Counted from the stretch's first letter, positions 16,670-25,234 are shown. The stretch is DNA of 64,000 nt from AP-15 sp963732095 (GCA_963732095.1 CAVSZA010000039.1:1-64000); one strand, 5' to 3'. Notes: generated by a model not told the origin, from the letters alone. A program made the numbers and translations.

Positions 16670-17484
16670 CGGTCGCCTCCCTGGTCGGCGCGCGGCCGCG
16701 GCAAGCGCAGCATACTGCCGGCGTCGACCGTGACGATCGTGCCGGTGATGCCGCGGGCGTTGGTCCGCGACGACAGAAACAGGTAGGCGCCGGCGAGGTC
16801 GACGGGTTCCAGCGCCATGTGCAGCGGGTTGCCGGCACGCAGGCGCTCGGCCATGCCGGGAGCGGCGAATTGCGACCGGTCGTCATTGCCGAGCGAGGTG
16901 AGCCCGCGCAGATCGGTCATCGTGCCGCCTGGCGCGACGCCGTTGACCCGGATCTCGGGCGCCAACTCCACCGCCAACTCGCGGATCAAGCCGACCACGG
17001 CATGTTTCGAGGCGGTGTAAAGGGCACCGCCGCCACCCGAGTTTAGGCCGGCAACCGACGCGGTAAACACCATCGAACCCGCGGTTTTGCGCAGCTCCGG
17101 CAACGCCGCCCTGGCCCCGAAGATCAGCCCTTTGACGTTGACCCCGAACAGCTCGTCGTAGGCGCGCGACAGCTGCTCTTCAGGAAGATCGGCGACCGAA
17201 GCGTAGACGTCGAAGATGCCGGCGTTGCCGACGAAGACGTCGAGACGGCCGAAGGCGCGCACCGTCTCGGCGACGGCGCGCTTGTTATCAGCGAGCTGCG
17301 CGACGTCGCCGGCAGAGCCGATGACCTTGTCGCCGAACTCGTCGCGCAATTGCTCGGCCCGCGCCACCACCCGCTCCATAACCCCGACGCGCCCGCCTTC
17401 CTCAATAAAGCGCGCTACAACCGCGCGGCCGATCCCCGAACCGCCGCCGGTGACCAGCGCCACCTGTCCATCGAACCAGCCCAT
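16666..17484 (-). CDS. SDR family oxidoreductase (cis-dihydrodiol dehydrogenase-like)
   Basis: 272 residues. TGGGSGIGRAV is the nucleotide-binding glycine motif, GNAGIFD follows, and the S-x10-12-YTASK catalytic motif lies near residues 145-160. The length and sequence flow resemble BphB-type cis-dihydrodiol dehydrogenases, which rearomatise the product of ring dioxygenases. That matches its place as first gene of the operon, overlapping the Rieske alpha copy 1 start. NAD(H) dependence is inferred (Glu36 after the second beta strand, VMERV). Exact substrate unproven. Confidence 0.9.
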   Translation of the reverse strand: MGWFDGQVALVTGGGSGIGRAVVARFIEEGGRVGVMERVVARAEQLRDEFGDKVIGSAGDVAQLADNKRAVAETVRAFGRLDVFVGNAGIFDVYASVADLPEEQLSRAYDELFGVNVKGLIFGARAALPELRKTAGSMVFTASVAGLNSGGGGALYTASKHAVVGLIRELAVELAPEIRVNGVAPGGTMTDLRGLTSLGNDDRSQFAAPGMAERLRAGNPLHMALEPVDLAGAYLFLSSRTNARGITGTIVTVDAGSMLRLPRPRADQGGDR

Positions 17485-17597
17485 GACGCATCCTCCGTAT
17501 CATGATCACTGACGGCAGCGGTGCTCCGCGTGCCGCGATCATACACCGACAGCGGCTACGCCAAATATCGCCGAGAGGAACTATTCGGCGGTGCGCT

Positions 17598-18575
17598 TCA
17601 CGAAATAAACTGCCGGCCGTTTGCTCCAGAGGGACCGAGGGTTCGAATCCGTCTGCCTCCAGCGGCGAGTCCGCTGTCGCCCGTCCGAAATTGCGAGGTA
17701 AGCCAGCTCACCATCATCCCGGCCAATGAGCTTTGCGAGGCGCCGGGGCCGGGAGATGGCATCAGCGATTCTCCCTTTTCCGCCTGCTGACGCTCATATT
17801 CGAGGCTGCCCGGCGCGTACACCGGCTTTGGCGGCTCGGGCGGCGGTTTCTTCAATGCCGCCGCGCGCTGGCGCATGTATTCGAAATGACCCTCGTTCGA
17901 CATCGGCTCGACGAGGAGGTCGCTCATCGCCCAGACCAGCGCATCGACCCGGTCTGGTGAGAATCCCGCAGCCTTACGGTCAAAATCCGTCGTGAACGCG
18001 CACTGCTGATCCTCAAGTGTCGGGAACGCGCCGACATGGTGAATGCGGCCCTGCTCGTAAAGCGCCGCCACCGGTTCAGCTCTAATCACCTTCCCGCGTG
18101 AAGCGTGCACTTTGTTGTAGGAGACATTCGGGTCGACCATCCGGATCGTGGCCTCCACCATATCGCCGCCGTTGTCGACCTCCGCGACAATGCGATCGGC
18201 CTTGTGCTGACGGTAGAGGGCAATTGCGGTGCGCGCCCATTCGGTCGGCGGACAGCGACCGGACTGATCGGCCAGAACATAGCCGTGCCCGTTGGCGTCC
18301 TTGCCGGCGACGATGATGCCGGTCTCGTCGGCGTCCTCGCCGGTCGACACGGCGGGATCAATCGCCACGACGATCCGCACCAAGTCCGGGATATTTTGAT
18401 GGACTGGCCAGCGCGTCTCCTCGATCAGCGCGCGGGACCAAAGGGCACCGGGTACGTCGTCCAATATCTCGGCGTTGAGCTCTTGCCGGCCGAGCCGGGT
18501 GCCCTCGTACTTGCGTACGATCTGCTGCAGAAACGCCGGCGCGAGGTTGGCCCGATTGTCGTCTGTCGAGCCGCC
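17598..18575 (-). pseudogene. phage terminase large subunit, C-terminal half
   Basis: The minus strand from about 18570 reads GGSTDDNRANLAPAFLQQIV, KYEGTRLGRQELNAEIL, VAIDPAVSTGEDADETGIIV (first nuclease Asp), AEVDNGGDMVEATIR and RVDALVWAMSDLL. These are the end of the ATPase and the RNase H-like nuclease domain of tailed-phage terminases. Upstream, the sequence switches abruptly to an LLM oxidoreductase relic on the other strand. The Walker motifs are absent and the C-terminus runs into repeat copy B. It is a prophage leftover. Confidence 0.82.
17627..17673 (+). repeat. tRNA-3'-end-like dispersed repeat, copy B
   Basis: The element reads AGAGGGACCGAGGGTTCGAA, then CCTCCAGCGGCGAGTCC. It matches copies A and G best. 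It lies at the 3' end of the terminase relic, where the terminase frame runs through it into meaningless sequence. Confidence 0.6.
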
Positions 18576-18576
18576 C

Positions 18577-19403
18577 GACCACCTTACTGATCGCATCGCC
18601 CCGGTCCCGGCACTGGCGATCGCCGCAGAAGCTACGAAACAACTCCGGGTGGGGACGAACGTCCTAAACAATGATCTCCGCCATCCCGTTCTGGTCGCTC
18701 GTGAAGCTGCGGCGGTCGATCTCCTCACGAACGGACGATGTGAACTCGGTCTGGGCGCCGGCAGCATCCGATCTGAATATGAACAGGTTGGCTTGGACTT
18801 TGATCGAGGTGCCGTCAGGGTCGATCGATTGACCGAGGCGGTTATCGTCATAAAGGGCCTTCTCAGAGGCGAACAGCTGACTTTTGCGGGTCAGCATTAT
18901 CGAGACCGGCCACACCATCGCCCCGCTTCCGGTCCAAAAACCCCACCCGCCCATCCTCATCGGCGGCAATGGCACTCGACTTCTCAACGCTCGCTGCACG
19001 CGAGGCCGACATTGTGGGCCTATCGGGGATAACTTTCCGAAACGGCGGGGCGGCTCCGCCCGACCTTTCCGGTTGGCGGGTATCGGGCGTCGATGAGCGG
19101 GTACGGCTCGTTCGCGAGGTCGCGGGCGAGGAGCGATACGCGCAGATCGAACTAAACGCGCTCGTCCAGCGGGTCGTCGTGACGGATGATCGCTTCCGGG
19201 CGGCTGAGGAACTGACGGCCCGCTGGTCACAATTAGATGCCGAGGAAATCCTACAAAGCCCATACGTGCTGATCGGCACCGTGGAGCAGATGATCGAAGA
19301 CCTACAGGCACGCCGGGAGCGGTGGGGCATCTCGTACTTTGTCATTCACGAGCCTTACCTCGACGCTCTTGCCCCCGTCGTCGCCCAACTCGCGGGCAAG
19401 TAA
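18577..19403 (+). pseudogene. LLM class F420-dependent-type oxidoreductase, truncated and frameshifted
   Basis: Homology begins abruptly at DHLTDRIAPVPALAIAAEAT, then LRVGTNVLNNDLRHPVLVAR, GRCELGLGAGSIRSEY and DRLTEAVIVIKGLL in one frame. KPHPPILIGGNGTRLLN follows in a second frame near 18.92 kb. AREADIVGLSGITF through SPYVLIGTVEQMIEDL to the stop at 19403 lies in a third. The first 40 or so residues are missing, replaced by the terminase relic. Two internal frame changes make it non-functional. Intact relatives are flavin or F420-dependent luciferase-fold enzymes. Confidence 0.85.
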
Positions 19404-19628
19404 TGTGAGAGATTGAGGGACGACATCGTCGCCGGCTAAGCCCGCGATGCTCGCGGCGCAGCTCCTTTTCCGGGCGTGGATGTAGTGGGATCGTTCAGTG
19501 ACGAGCAAATCAAGCGGGATTTGCGCCGGATGAAATGAGCAGTCATGAATGACCCGGTTTTTTCCGCGGCCTGCGTGCGCGGCTTCTCGCACTAGGTGCG
19601 AGGTTCGCCCGCAAGGATGGAGGAGCCC

Positions 19629-19790
19629 GTGCGCATCGATCAATGTAACAGCATCAGGGATTTTCGCTTGATGGCAAGGCGGACACTACCCGGGCCCATC
19701 TTCCACTATATCGACGGGGCGGCAGACGATGATCAGATACGCATGTTTGCGGATTTCCTGGACCATTTGGGTCAGTACCCGGACTGGTAG
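19629..19790 (+). pseudogene. N-terminal fragment of an FMN-dependent alpha-hydroxyacid oxidase
   Basis: A GTG preceded by GGAGG opens RIDQCNSIRDFRLMARRTLP, then GPIFHYIDGAADD, the typical N-terminus of lactate/mandelate dehydrogenases of the glycolate-oxidase family. The match stops after about 35 residues and the frame ends at 19788-19790 inside a 46-bp sequence that is repeated at 20941. The catalytic barrel is entirely missing. Confidence 0.7.
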
Positions 19791-19831
19791 GCCATTCAAC
19801 TTGTCGGGCTCGACTATGGTCGCCCAATGAA
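19786..19831. repeat. 46-bp exact direct repeat, left copy
   Basis: Identical over 46 bases to 20941-20986. This copy joins the truncated alpha-hydroxyacid oxidase to the 3' end of the methyltransferase-fold gene. The right copy lies inside the coding sequence of the 2-TM protein, so this left copy is the transplanted one. Confidence 0.9.
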
Positions 19832-19845
19832 CCCGTAATAGGTCG

Positions 19846-20601
19846 TTACCTCCCCGTGCCGGTACTCGGACCCGGCGAACCGCCGAAGATCAGCTGTGTT
19901 GCCACATCGGGAATTCGCGTAAGCCACGCGCGATTGTTGTAGGCAGCGATTGGCACGCCGAGCGCACGGGCCCAGGTTCGAAACTGCGATTGCGTCACGG
20001 GCGGCTTGCACCGGTTTCTAGCGAGAAACGAAACAAAGTCCGCTTCCATGCCCCAGTAACCGGCAGATTTTGGCCGCATATTCCGGCACATGATGCGCGT
20101 GTCGGCGGCCGCTTCGAGGGCGCCGATCTTGTCCCAGATGTCGGCGTAAAGGAAGTCGACCAACTCGGTCGTCCGCCAGTCGCGAGCGTCGACCTGTTCG
20201 ATCGAAAACCGGCCTGATCCGGCCAGGTCGGGGCGCATTATCGCTGCGAACAGGGCGATGACCTCGCTGTCAAGCTCCAACACGGTGATCTGCCGCACGG
20301 CGGGACGCAATAGCGCGTTGTAGAGCGCCAGCCCCATGCCAAGCCCGGCGATCACGACATGGCCGCGCATGTGCGCAACGTGTGGTGCCAAGCTCTCAAT
20401 CTCGACCGGGCTCAGCGACATCCAAACGCGATTGTCGCGTATCAGCAGATAATTCTCGGTGCAGGCCTGCAGCCCGCGAAAATAACCGCGCAGCACCGGC
20501 TGGTTTTGGCGCCTGAGCTCCCAAGCGCCGACCCGCCGGGTTTGGTAGGTCGGGACCTTGATAGCCGGCCAAGGAAGCGTCCAGTCGTCGATGATATCCA
20601 T
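19846..20601 (-). CDS. class I SAM-methyltransferase/spermidine-synthase-fold protein, function unknown
   Basis: 251 residues. GHVVIAGLGMGLALYNAL followed by ITVLELDSEVIALF is a Rossmann-type SAM or nucleotide-binding motif with an acidic residue ending strand 2, as in spermidine synthases. DARDW and LVDFLYADIWDKI look like motifs of the same fold. It is the last gene of the MotA/TolQ operon, 5 bases downstream of the 2-TM protein. Catalytic activity is unproven. There is no signal peptide, so it should be cytoplasmic. Confidence 0.75.
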   Translation of the reverse strand: MDIIDDWTLPWPAIKVPTYQTRRVGAWELRRQNQPVLRGYFRGLQACTENYLLIRDNRVWMSLSPVEIESLAPHVAHMRGHVVIAGLGMGLALYNALLRPAVRQITVLELDSEVIALFAAIMRPDLAGSGRFSIEQVDARDWRTTELVDFLYADIWDKIGALEAAADTRIMCRNMRPKSAGYWGMEADFVSFLARNRCKPPVTQSQFRTWARALGVPIAAYNNRAWLTRIPDVATQLIFGGSPGPSTGTGR

Positions 20602-20606
20602 GTTTC

Positions 20607-21191
20607 TCAGAGTGGCTGCTTTGGCGGCAGTGCCGGCGGCGGCATGTCCTCGAATTCGATCGAGGGCATGTGCTGGACAAACGCGGCGGGGTCGCCCCTG
20701 CTACCCGGCTCGCCTTGCTGCCGCGGCATGCCGGCGAGGCGGCGATCCTGGTCTGATTCGCCCTCCGGCGTCTCGATATCGCGCGCCGTGCCGGCTTGAT
20801 CCGCGCCTTGCTCGATGCGTTCCTTGGCGCGCCCGATGCGGTCCGCTAGCTCCCGGCTGTAGGGTACCCGGAACGCGCGCGGCGTGCCGGCGAGCATGTT
20901 GTTCTCGTCCAATGCCTCGACCCAGAGATAGATCGAGCCGGGTAGGCCATTCAACTTGTCGGGCTCGACTATGGTCGCCCAATGAAGCTGGAAATGGTCC
21001 GGCACGCGCGCTTCGGTCGGCCAGCCGATCAGCTCGGTAACAGAGACAAAAAACACCCCAAAGAAGCCGGCAGTGATTGCGATCGCCACGGCTTTTATCC
21101 CCCAGTGCCAGCGCGAGGCCAAATTGAGGCTCAACAACAGCACCGCGATGAGGACATAGGATGCGACGACGCCAGCCAGCGACAGTCTCAT
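20607..21191 (-). CDS. 2-TM membrane protein with proline-rich tail, unknown function
   Basis: 194 residues. Two hydrophobic segments (about residues 5-25 and 31-56) are followed by a soluble domain (DHFQLHWATIVEPDKLNG, GSIYLWVEALDENNML) and a low-complexity acidic/proline tail ending PPPALPPKQPL. It starts 4 bases after the stop of the 1-TM protein and ends 5 bases before the methyltransferase-fold gene. A 46-bp stretch of its coding sequence (20941-20986) is repeated at 19786. No recognised family. It is presumably a component of the same envelope complex. Confidence 0.7.
   Translation of the reverse strand: MRLSLAGVVASYVLIAVLLLSLNLASRWHWGIKAVAIAITAGFFGVFFVSVTELIGWPTEARVPDHFQLHWATIVEPDKLNGLPGSIYLWVEALDENNMLAGTPRAFRVPYSRELADRIGRAKERIEQGADQAGTARDIETPEGESDQDRRLAGMPRQQGEPGSRGDPAAFVQHMPSIEFEDMPPPALPPKQPL
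20941..20986. repeat. 46-bp exact direct repeat, right copy
   Basis: Identical to 19786-19831. It lies within the 2-TM protein gene, coding for the region around HWATIVEPDKLNGLP. The two copies bracket about 1.1 kb. Confidence 0.9.
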
Positions 21192-21195
21192 CGCG

Positions 21196-21849
21196 CTATT
21201 GGCGCTGGACAGCGCCGGTCGCCGGGATATTCGAGCGGACCTTGCGTGTCTCGCGGATCAGTGATTTCGGGCGGGTATTGATGTCGCTGACCTTGCCGTC
21301 CGCGCCGATCGTGAAGCGCACCGCGGTCTTCTCGTCACCGGTATGGTCGAGGATCAGCCGTTCGTAATATACGACCTCGACCTTGGGGTTGATCTTCTCG
21401 ATCTTGACGGAAACCGGGACCGGGTCGGGGGTGGTCGCCAGATAATGGTTCACATTGACGACGTATTCGCCGGCTATTAGGCCACGGAGCGCCACGATCT
21501 CCTCGCGGATCGGATTGCGGATCGTCACGCCGTTGACGACGATCGTATTCTTGTAGTCGCCGCGGTCGTCGCGCTCGAGGTGCATTAGCCCGGCTTCCAT
21601 CACATGGTACCAGACGATATTGCCCTGCGGATCCTCGACATAAGTGTCGATGTCATCGGGGTGGTTGTCGGGCCAGCTCACGGTGACCAGCATTTCAGCC
21701 TTGGTATCGACCTTGCCCTGCTTGGCGTCGGTGTTGATCGCGAGATAGGCCAGGAAGAACATGAAGGCGACGACCTGCAGCCCCTTGAACAGCATGACCG
21801 TGAAGGGCTCGAACGGCTCTTCGCGGTCCCAGTTGCTAAACCCTTCCAT
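21196..21849 (-). CDS. single-TM periplasmic-domain protein, putative partner of the MotA/TolQ channel
   Basis: 217 residues from the ATG at 21849. A short cytoplasmic N-terminus (EGFSNWDREEPFEPF) precedes one TM segment (LFKGLQVVAFMFFLAYLAI) and a beta-rich domain: VTVSWPDNHPDDIDTYVEDP, GNIVWYHVMEAG, HLERDDRGDYKN and GEYVVNVNHY. The membrane layout (one TM then a periplasmic domain) is that of ExbD/TolR/MotB, but the domain resembles DUF2135-type beta sandwiches instead. It overlaps the channel gene by 14 bases, so coupled synthesis is likely. The function is inferred from context. Confidence 0.75.
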   Translation of the reverse strand: MEGFSNWDREEPFEPFTVMLFKGLQVVAFMFFLAYLAINTDAKQGKVDTKAEMLVTVSWPDNHPDDIDTYVEDPQGNIVWYHVMEAGLMHLERDDRGDYKNTIVVNGVTIRNPIREEIVALRGLIAGEYVVNVNHYLATTPDPVPVSVKIEKINPKVEVVYYERLILDHTGDEKTAVRFTIGADGKVSDINTRPKSLIRETRKVRSNIPATGAVQRQ

Positions 21850-22612
21850 CCCCCTGCCGCTCGAGCGCCGACACGACAAAGACCTCGGTCAAATCGGTGG
21901 TAAGGTTGAATAGATACGCCGATGCGTTGTCGAGAATATAGTATTGCGCCTTCACCAGGATCGAACCGACGAGACCGGCCAAGGTGGTATACATCGCCAC
22001 CGCCATGCCGCCGCTCATGACCTTCATCGACGACTTCATCGATGTCGGATCGAAATTGTCGAGCGTGGCGATCGGGAACAGCATCAGGATGAAGCCGACG
22101 ATCGTGCCGAGCAGGCCGAGCTTCAACAGAGCATCGCCGGCAAAGGCGCCGAACTGCATCGGCGACCTCAATTTGTCGGCCAGTCCGCGCAACAGCAAAG
22201 TCTGATCGAGCCGCCGCTCTCGCCCTTGCTTCTCGGCCTTTACGACGAGGTTGCCGATGTAGTCGGTGATGCGGCCGGCGGGCAACGGGCTGCCGTCGTC
22301 GGTCAAGACCCGCCGTCCCTCGACGCGATACCCGCCGACCCGGCTGACGACGCGCTCGCGGACCCGATGGGCGGTGTTGATCTCGCGCGAAATCACGAGG
22401 ATTGCGGCCAGGCAATGCGCCGAGATTGCCGCATAAAGAATGCATATGAACGCTGAGATGCGCGTCTGATCCTGCGCCAGCATCAGCTGAAACAACCCGT
22501 AATGCCAAGCTATCGCAAAACCGAACACGGTCACGCCGGTAAAGATCATCCACCGCAGCAGAGGGAAGTAATCGCGGGCGGCCAGCGCGCTGGCGAACAG
22601 GCGGAGCGTCAT
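21836..22612 (-). CDS. MotA/TolQ/ExbB proton channel family protein
   Basis: 258 residues from the ATG at 22612. Four TM segments are predicted: two N-terminal, a cytoplasmic loop with GNLVVKAEKQGRERRLDQT, then LGLLGTIVGFILMLF and SGGMAVAMYTTLAGLVGS, the signature of the family's last two helices. Such proteins form the proton-driven stator around a dimer of single-TM partners. The next gene encodes a single-TM protein, but not of the ExbD/TolR family. It lies 8 bases after the SNase-like gene. Confidence 0.85.
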   Translation of the reverse strand: MTLRLFASALAARDYFPLLRWMIFTGVTVFGFAIAWHYGLFQLMLAQDQTRISAFICILYAAISAHCLAAILVISREINTAHRVRERVVSRVGGYRVEGRRVLTDDGSPLPAGRITDYIGNLVVKAEKQGRERRLDQTLLLRGLADKLRSPMQFGAFAGDALLKLGLLGTIVGFILMLFPIATLDNFDPTSMKSSMKVMSGGMAVAMYTTLAGLVGSILVKAQYYILDNASAYLFNLTTDLTEVFVVSALERQGDGRV

Positions 22613-22620
22613 TGGCGCGC

Positions 22621-23127
22621 TCACCTTTCCTGCGGATGACCTGCGAGCATCTCGCGATAATCGGCCGGAGCGGTGAACGGCCCGCGCCAAATGCCGATGC
22701 CCGTTGCTTTGGCCGCCATTTCCGACGCGACGTAATCGGCTGTTTCCTTGGGCAATGCCACCGCCATGCCCGCCTCGACGAGCGCGCGATTGATATCGAC
22801 CTCGCCCGCCTTGCAGACTGCGAAGACCCGACCGAACCCGTCGACCCGGCGCTGCTCGCAGGCGATCTCTTGCGTTCCGACGAGGTTGAGGAGGGTTTTC
22901 GCTGATGCCGTGGCGCAGTCCCAAATCTTGGCACGCGCGTAACAGGGCTGGCCTCTTACCGGTGCGTCGATGCCGAACAGCACGATGCGCTTGCCGTCGA
23001 TGCTGAGCATCGCCGGTCCGACGACCTCTGCCGAGCCGCGATAGACCGGCGGTTCGTCAGCGGACGCGGCGGACACCAAGGCGCCCAGCACAAGCCCGGC
23101 TGTCAAGGTGAGAACTTTGCCTGTCAT
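22621..23127 (-). CDS. secreted thermonuclease (SNase-like) family protein
   Basis: 168 residues from the ATG at 23127, which gives a signal peptide (TGKVLTLTAGLVLGALVSAA, then SA). The OB-fold pattern of staphylococcal nuclease is visible: GPAMLSIDGKRIVLFGIDAP, CYARAKIWDCATASAKTLLN, DGFGRVFAVCKAGEVDINRA and LVEAGMAVALPKETADYVAS, with an extra pair of cysteines. The classic catalytic Arg-Glu-Arg pattern is only partly kept, so nuclease activity is uncertain. It opens the MotA/TolQ operon, an unusual partner for a proton channel. Confidence 0.82.
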   Translation of the reverse strand: MTGKVLTLTAGLVLGALVSAASADEPPVYRGSAEVVGPAMLSIDGKRIVLFGIDAPVRGQPCYARAKIWDCATASAKTLLNLVGTQEIACEQRRVDGFGRVFAVCKAGEVDINRALVEAGMAVALPKETADYVASEMAAKATGIGIWRGPFTAPADYREMLAGHPQER

Positions 23128-23207
23128 GGCGAAGAATGATAGTGGAATAGCAGACACCGTGTCTTTCGCGTTCGCGGTGAACGCGGGTCACAAAGGGGGA
23201 GGAAAGC

Positions 23208-23711
23208 ATGCGCGGATTGCGTAATGGGGTTCTCGCGTGCGGGTTTGCGGCTGTGCTGGCATCGGTAGGCTCGGGGTCGGCACTGGAGATGCGGCCGATC
23301 CTGACCCTGGATGTCGCCCGCAAGATCGTCGACGGGAGTTTGGCCAAGGCGCAGCAGCAGGGATGGAAGATGCACATCGCGGTGCTCGACATCGGCGGCA
23401 ATTTGAAGGCATTCGTGCGCATGGACGATGCTCAACTCATCTCAGAGGAGGTCGCGATGCGCAAAGCCTACACCGCAGCGGCGCTGCCGCGCTCGACCCG
23501 CGAAACGGCGGAGCGCGCTTACAGCAATCCGGAGCGTCGGCCGGGCGGCATCGCGTTTCTGCCGCGGGTGGCCGTCATTCAAGGCGGCCTTCCGATCATG
23601 ACCGGCGCCGGGGTGCATATCGGCGGCGTTGGCGTCAGCGGCTCGACCGCGCAAAACGACGAGGCCTGCGCCCAGGCGGGCCTCGATGCGGTCAAGGACG
23701 ATCTCAAATGA
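23208..23711 (+). CDS. HbpS/GlcG-like haem-binding family protein, exported
   Basis: 167 residues with a signal peptide (LRNGVLACGFAAVLASVGSG, then SALE). The body has LTLDVARKIVDGSLAKAQQQ, MHIAVLDIGGNLKAFVRMDD, SEEVAMRKAYTAAALPRSTR and GAGVHIGGVGVSG, the conserved blocks of this family. GGGGGAGG lies just before the ATG. Members bind haem or act beside redox enzymes in the periplasm. The pentapeptide-repeat gene starts 4 bases after its stop, so they form a two-gene operon divergent from the SNase/channel operon. Confidence 0.9.
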   Translation: MRGLRNGVLACGFAAVLASVGSGSALEMRPILTLDVARKIVDGSLAKAQQQGWKMHIAVLDIGGNLKAFVRMDDAQLISEEVAMRKAYTAAALPRSTRETAERAYSNPERRPGGIAFLPRVAVIQGGLPIMTGAGVHIGGVGVSGSTAQNDEACAQAGLDAVKDDLK

Positions 23712-23715
23712 AGCG

Positions 23716-24471
23716 ATGACGCCACGTTTTCTGGCCCTTGCGCTTGTACTTTCTTCCGCCAATCCCTGTCACGCCGCCGATCCAAGTGATTTATTGGCCG
23801 GTCGCAGCAAGGATTGTCCCAAATGCGCCCTTGCCCATGCCAACCTGAAGCGCTTCGATCTGAACGGTGCCGACCTGGGCGGCGCCGACCTTACCGGTGC
23901 GAACCTGCATCGTGCCCGGCTCGCCGGCGCGAAGCTCAGTGGTGCCAACCTGACCGGCGCCAATCTGAATAAGACCGATTTGAAGCGTGCTAACCTCGCC
24001 GACGCGCGGCTCGGGGAGGCAATGCTTTACGAAGCCGATTTGAGCGAGGCCGATCTGACCCGGGCCGATCTCGCCGGGGCCATGATGGGTTCGAGCCATC
24101 TCACCTTTGCCCGGCTCGATGCCGCCAACATTGCCGATGGCGATCTTGCGGATGCGCAAATGCACGGCGCCAAGCTGAAGGGCGCCGATCTATCGCGTTC
24201 TGATCTCAGTCAGACCACGTTGCGGCGCGCCGAGCTTACAGGGGCTCATCTCGAAGCGGCCAGCCTTGCCCGAGCCGACCTCAGGGGCGCCGACCTCAAA
24301 GGCGCCGATCTGCACAACGCGGACCTGATGCACGCCGATCTGAGCGGCGCCGATTTATCGGGCGCCGATCTCAAAGGCGCCCGCCTGCTGCTCGCAAAGC
24401 TGAACGACGCAAAGCTCGACGACGCCGATCTCGCGGGCACGATCATGCCGGACGGCACAACTCACAAGTAG
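23716..24471 (+). CDS. exported pentapeptide-repeat protein
   Basis: 251 residues: signal peptide (MTPRFLALALVLSSANPCHA), a DCPKC motif near residue 35, then roughly 40 consecutive A(D/N)LxX pentapeptides such as ADLGGADLTGANLHRARL, continuing to residue 245. Pentapeptide repeats fold into a right-handed quadrilateral beta-helix. The CxxC plus signal peptide suggests a periplasmic scaffold rather than the cytoplasmic gyrase-protecting type. Co-transcribed with the HbpS-like gene. Ligand unknown. Confidence 0.92.
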   Translation: MTPRFLALALVLSSANPCHAADPSDLLAGRSKDCPKCALAHANLKRFDLNGADLGGADLTGANLHRARLAGAKLSGANLTGANLNKTDLKRANLADARLGEAMLYEADLSEADLTRADLAGAMMGSSHLTFARLDAANIADGDLADAQMHGAKLKGADLSRSDLSQTTLRRAELTGAHLEAASLARADLRGADLKGADLHNADLMHADLSGADLSGADLKGARLLLAKLNDAKLDDADLAGTIMPDGTTHK

Positions 24472-24481
24472 CCGGCGGCGA

Positions 24482-25222
24482 TCACTCGACCCGAGCGTCG
24501 GGACGCAACAACTCGAGGCGCGTCGAGCTCTCGAATTGGCCGACCGTCAGCTTACCGGAGCTGCTGAACTCGGCCTGACCGGGCTTTCGTAGAAACCGGG
24601 TCTCGAGCATGGCGCGCAAATCGCCCTTCACGAGCTTGGTGCAGCGCCGGTTGATGTAAAGGGCGCCGACCGGGGTCTCACCGGGTGCCGCAGGGCTGTC
24701 GATGCAGTCCCACCCGTCGCTGCCGTAGCGGGCCTTGAAGAAGTTGCTCAGCGTATAGGCTTGCTTGCGCTCTTGCGGGCTTATCTGCGGGTCGGTGACG
24801 ATGCGCAGGCCGGAAAGCGTGCCGCTCGTATCGAACAGCCCCGATATGATCACCGGAAAATCCAATACCTTGGTGCCGGCGTATTGGGCGATCAACGTGC
24901 GTGCACGATGCGCCTTTGCCCAATATTCAAGCTCGTCGTCATAGCGGAAATCGACCTCATGCAGGCCATTCGGCTCCGGGTGGCATTTGTCGTAATCGGA
25001 CCAGCCGGCCAGAGACTGCTGCGGCGGACCGCCATTGCTCCCGCAAGCATAATCTACAAAGGCGTCGTGCGGCAGCATTGACGCAGGAGTCCCGAGCTTC
25101 AGGCTCCATACGTCTGCTCGCATCGGCCGGTCTTCGGCCAGGGCCAGCTTGATGCCGAGGACGAAAACAGCATTGGCGACGGCCAGCACAACCAGGCGGA
25201 CCTGTTTAGTGGTCCACCTCAC
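24482..25222 (-). CDS. secreted protein of unknown function, last gene of the PQQ-dehydrogenase operon
   Basis: 246 residues with an N-terminal hydrophobic signal segment (VRLVVLAVANAVFVLGIKLA). The mature part contains four cysteines in pairs (DYACGSN, YDKCHPEP, WDCIDSP, NRRCTKL) and the phrase ISGLFDTSGTLSGLRIVTDP, typical of periplasmic proteins. It starts 12 bases after the PQQ-dehydrogenase stop. No family was recognised. Location suggests a helper for the dehydrogenase or for substrate handling, which is inference. Confidence 0.7.
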   Translation of the reverse strand: MRWTTKQVRLVVLAVANAVFVLGIKLALAEDRPMRADVWSLKLGTPASMLPHDAFVDYACGSNGGPPQQSLAGWSDYDKCHPEPNGLHEVDFRYDDELEYWAKAHRARTLIAQYAGTKVLDFPVIISGLFDTSGTLSGLRIVTDPQISPQERKQAYTLSNFFKARYGSDGWDCIDSPAAPGETPVGALYINRRCTKLVKGDLRAMLETRFLRKPGQAEFSSSGKLTVGQFESSTRLELLRPDARVE

Positions 25223-25234
25223 CGGACGACCTGC

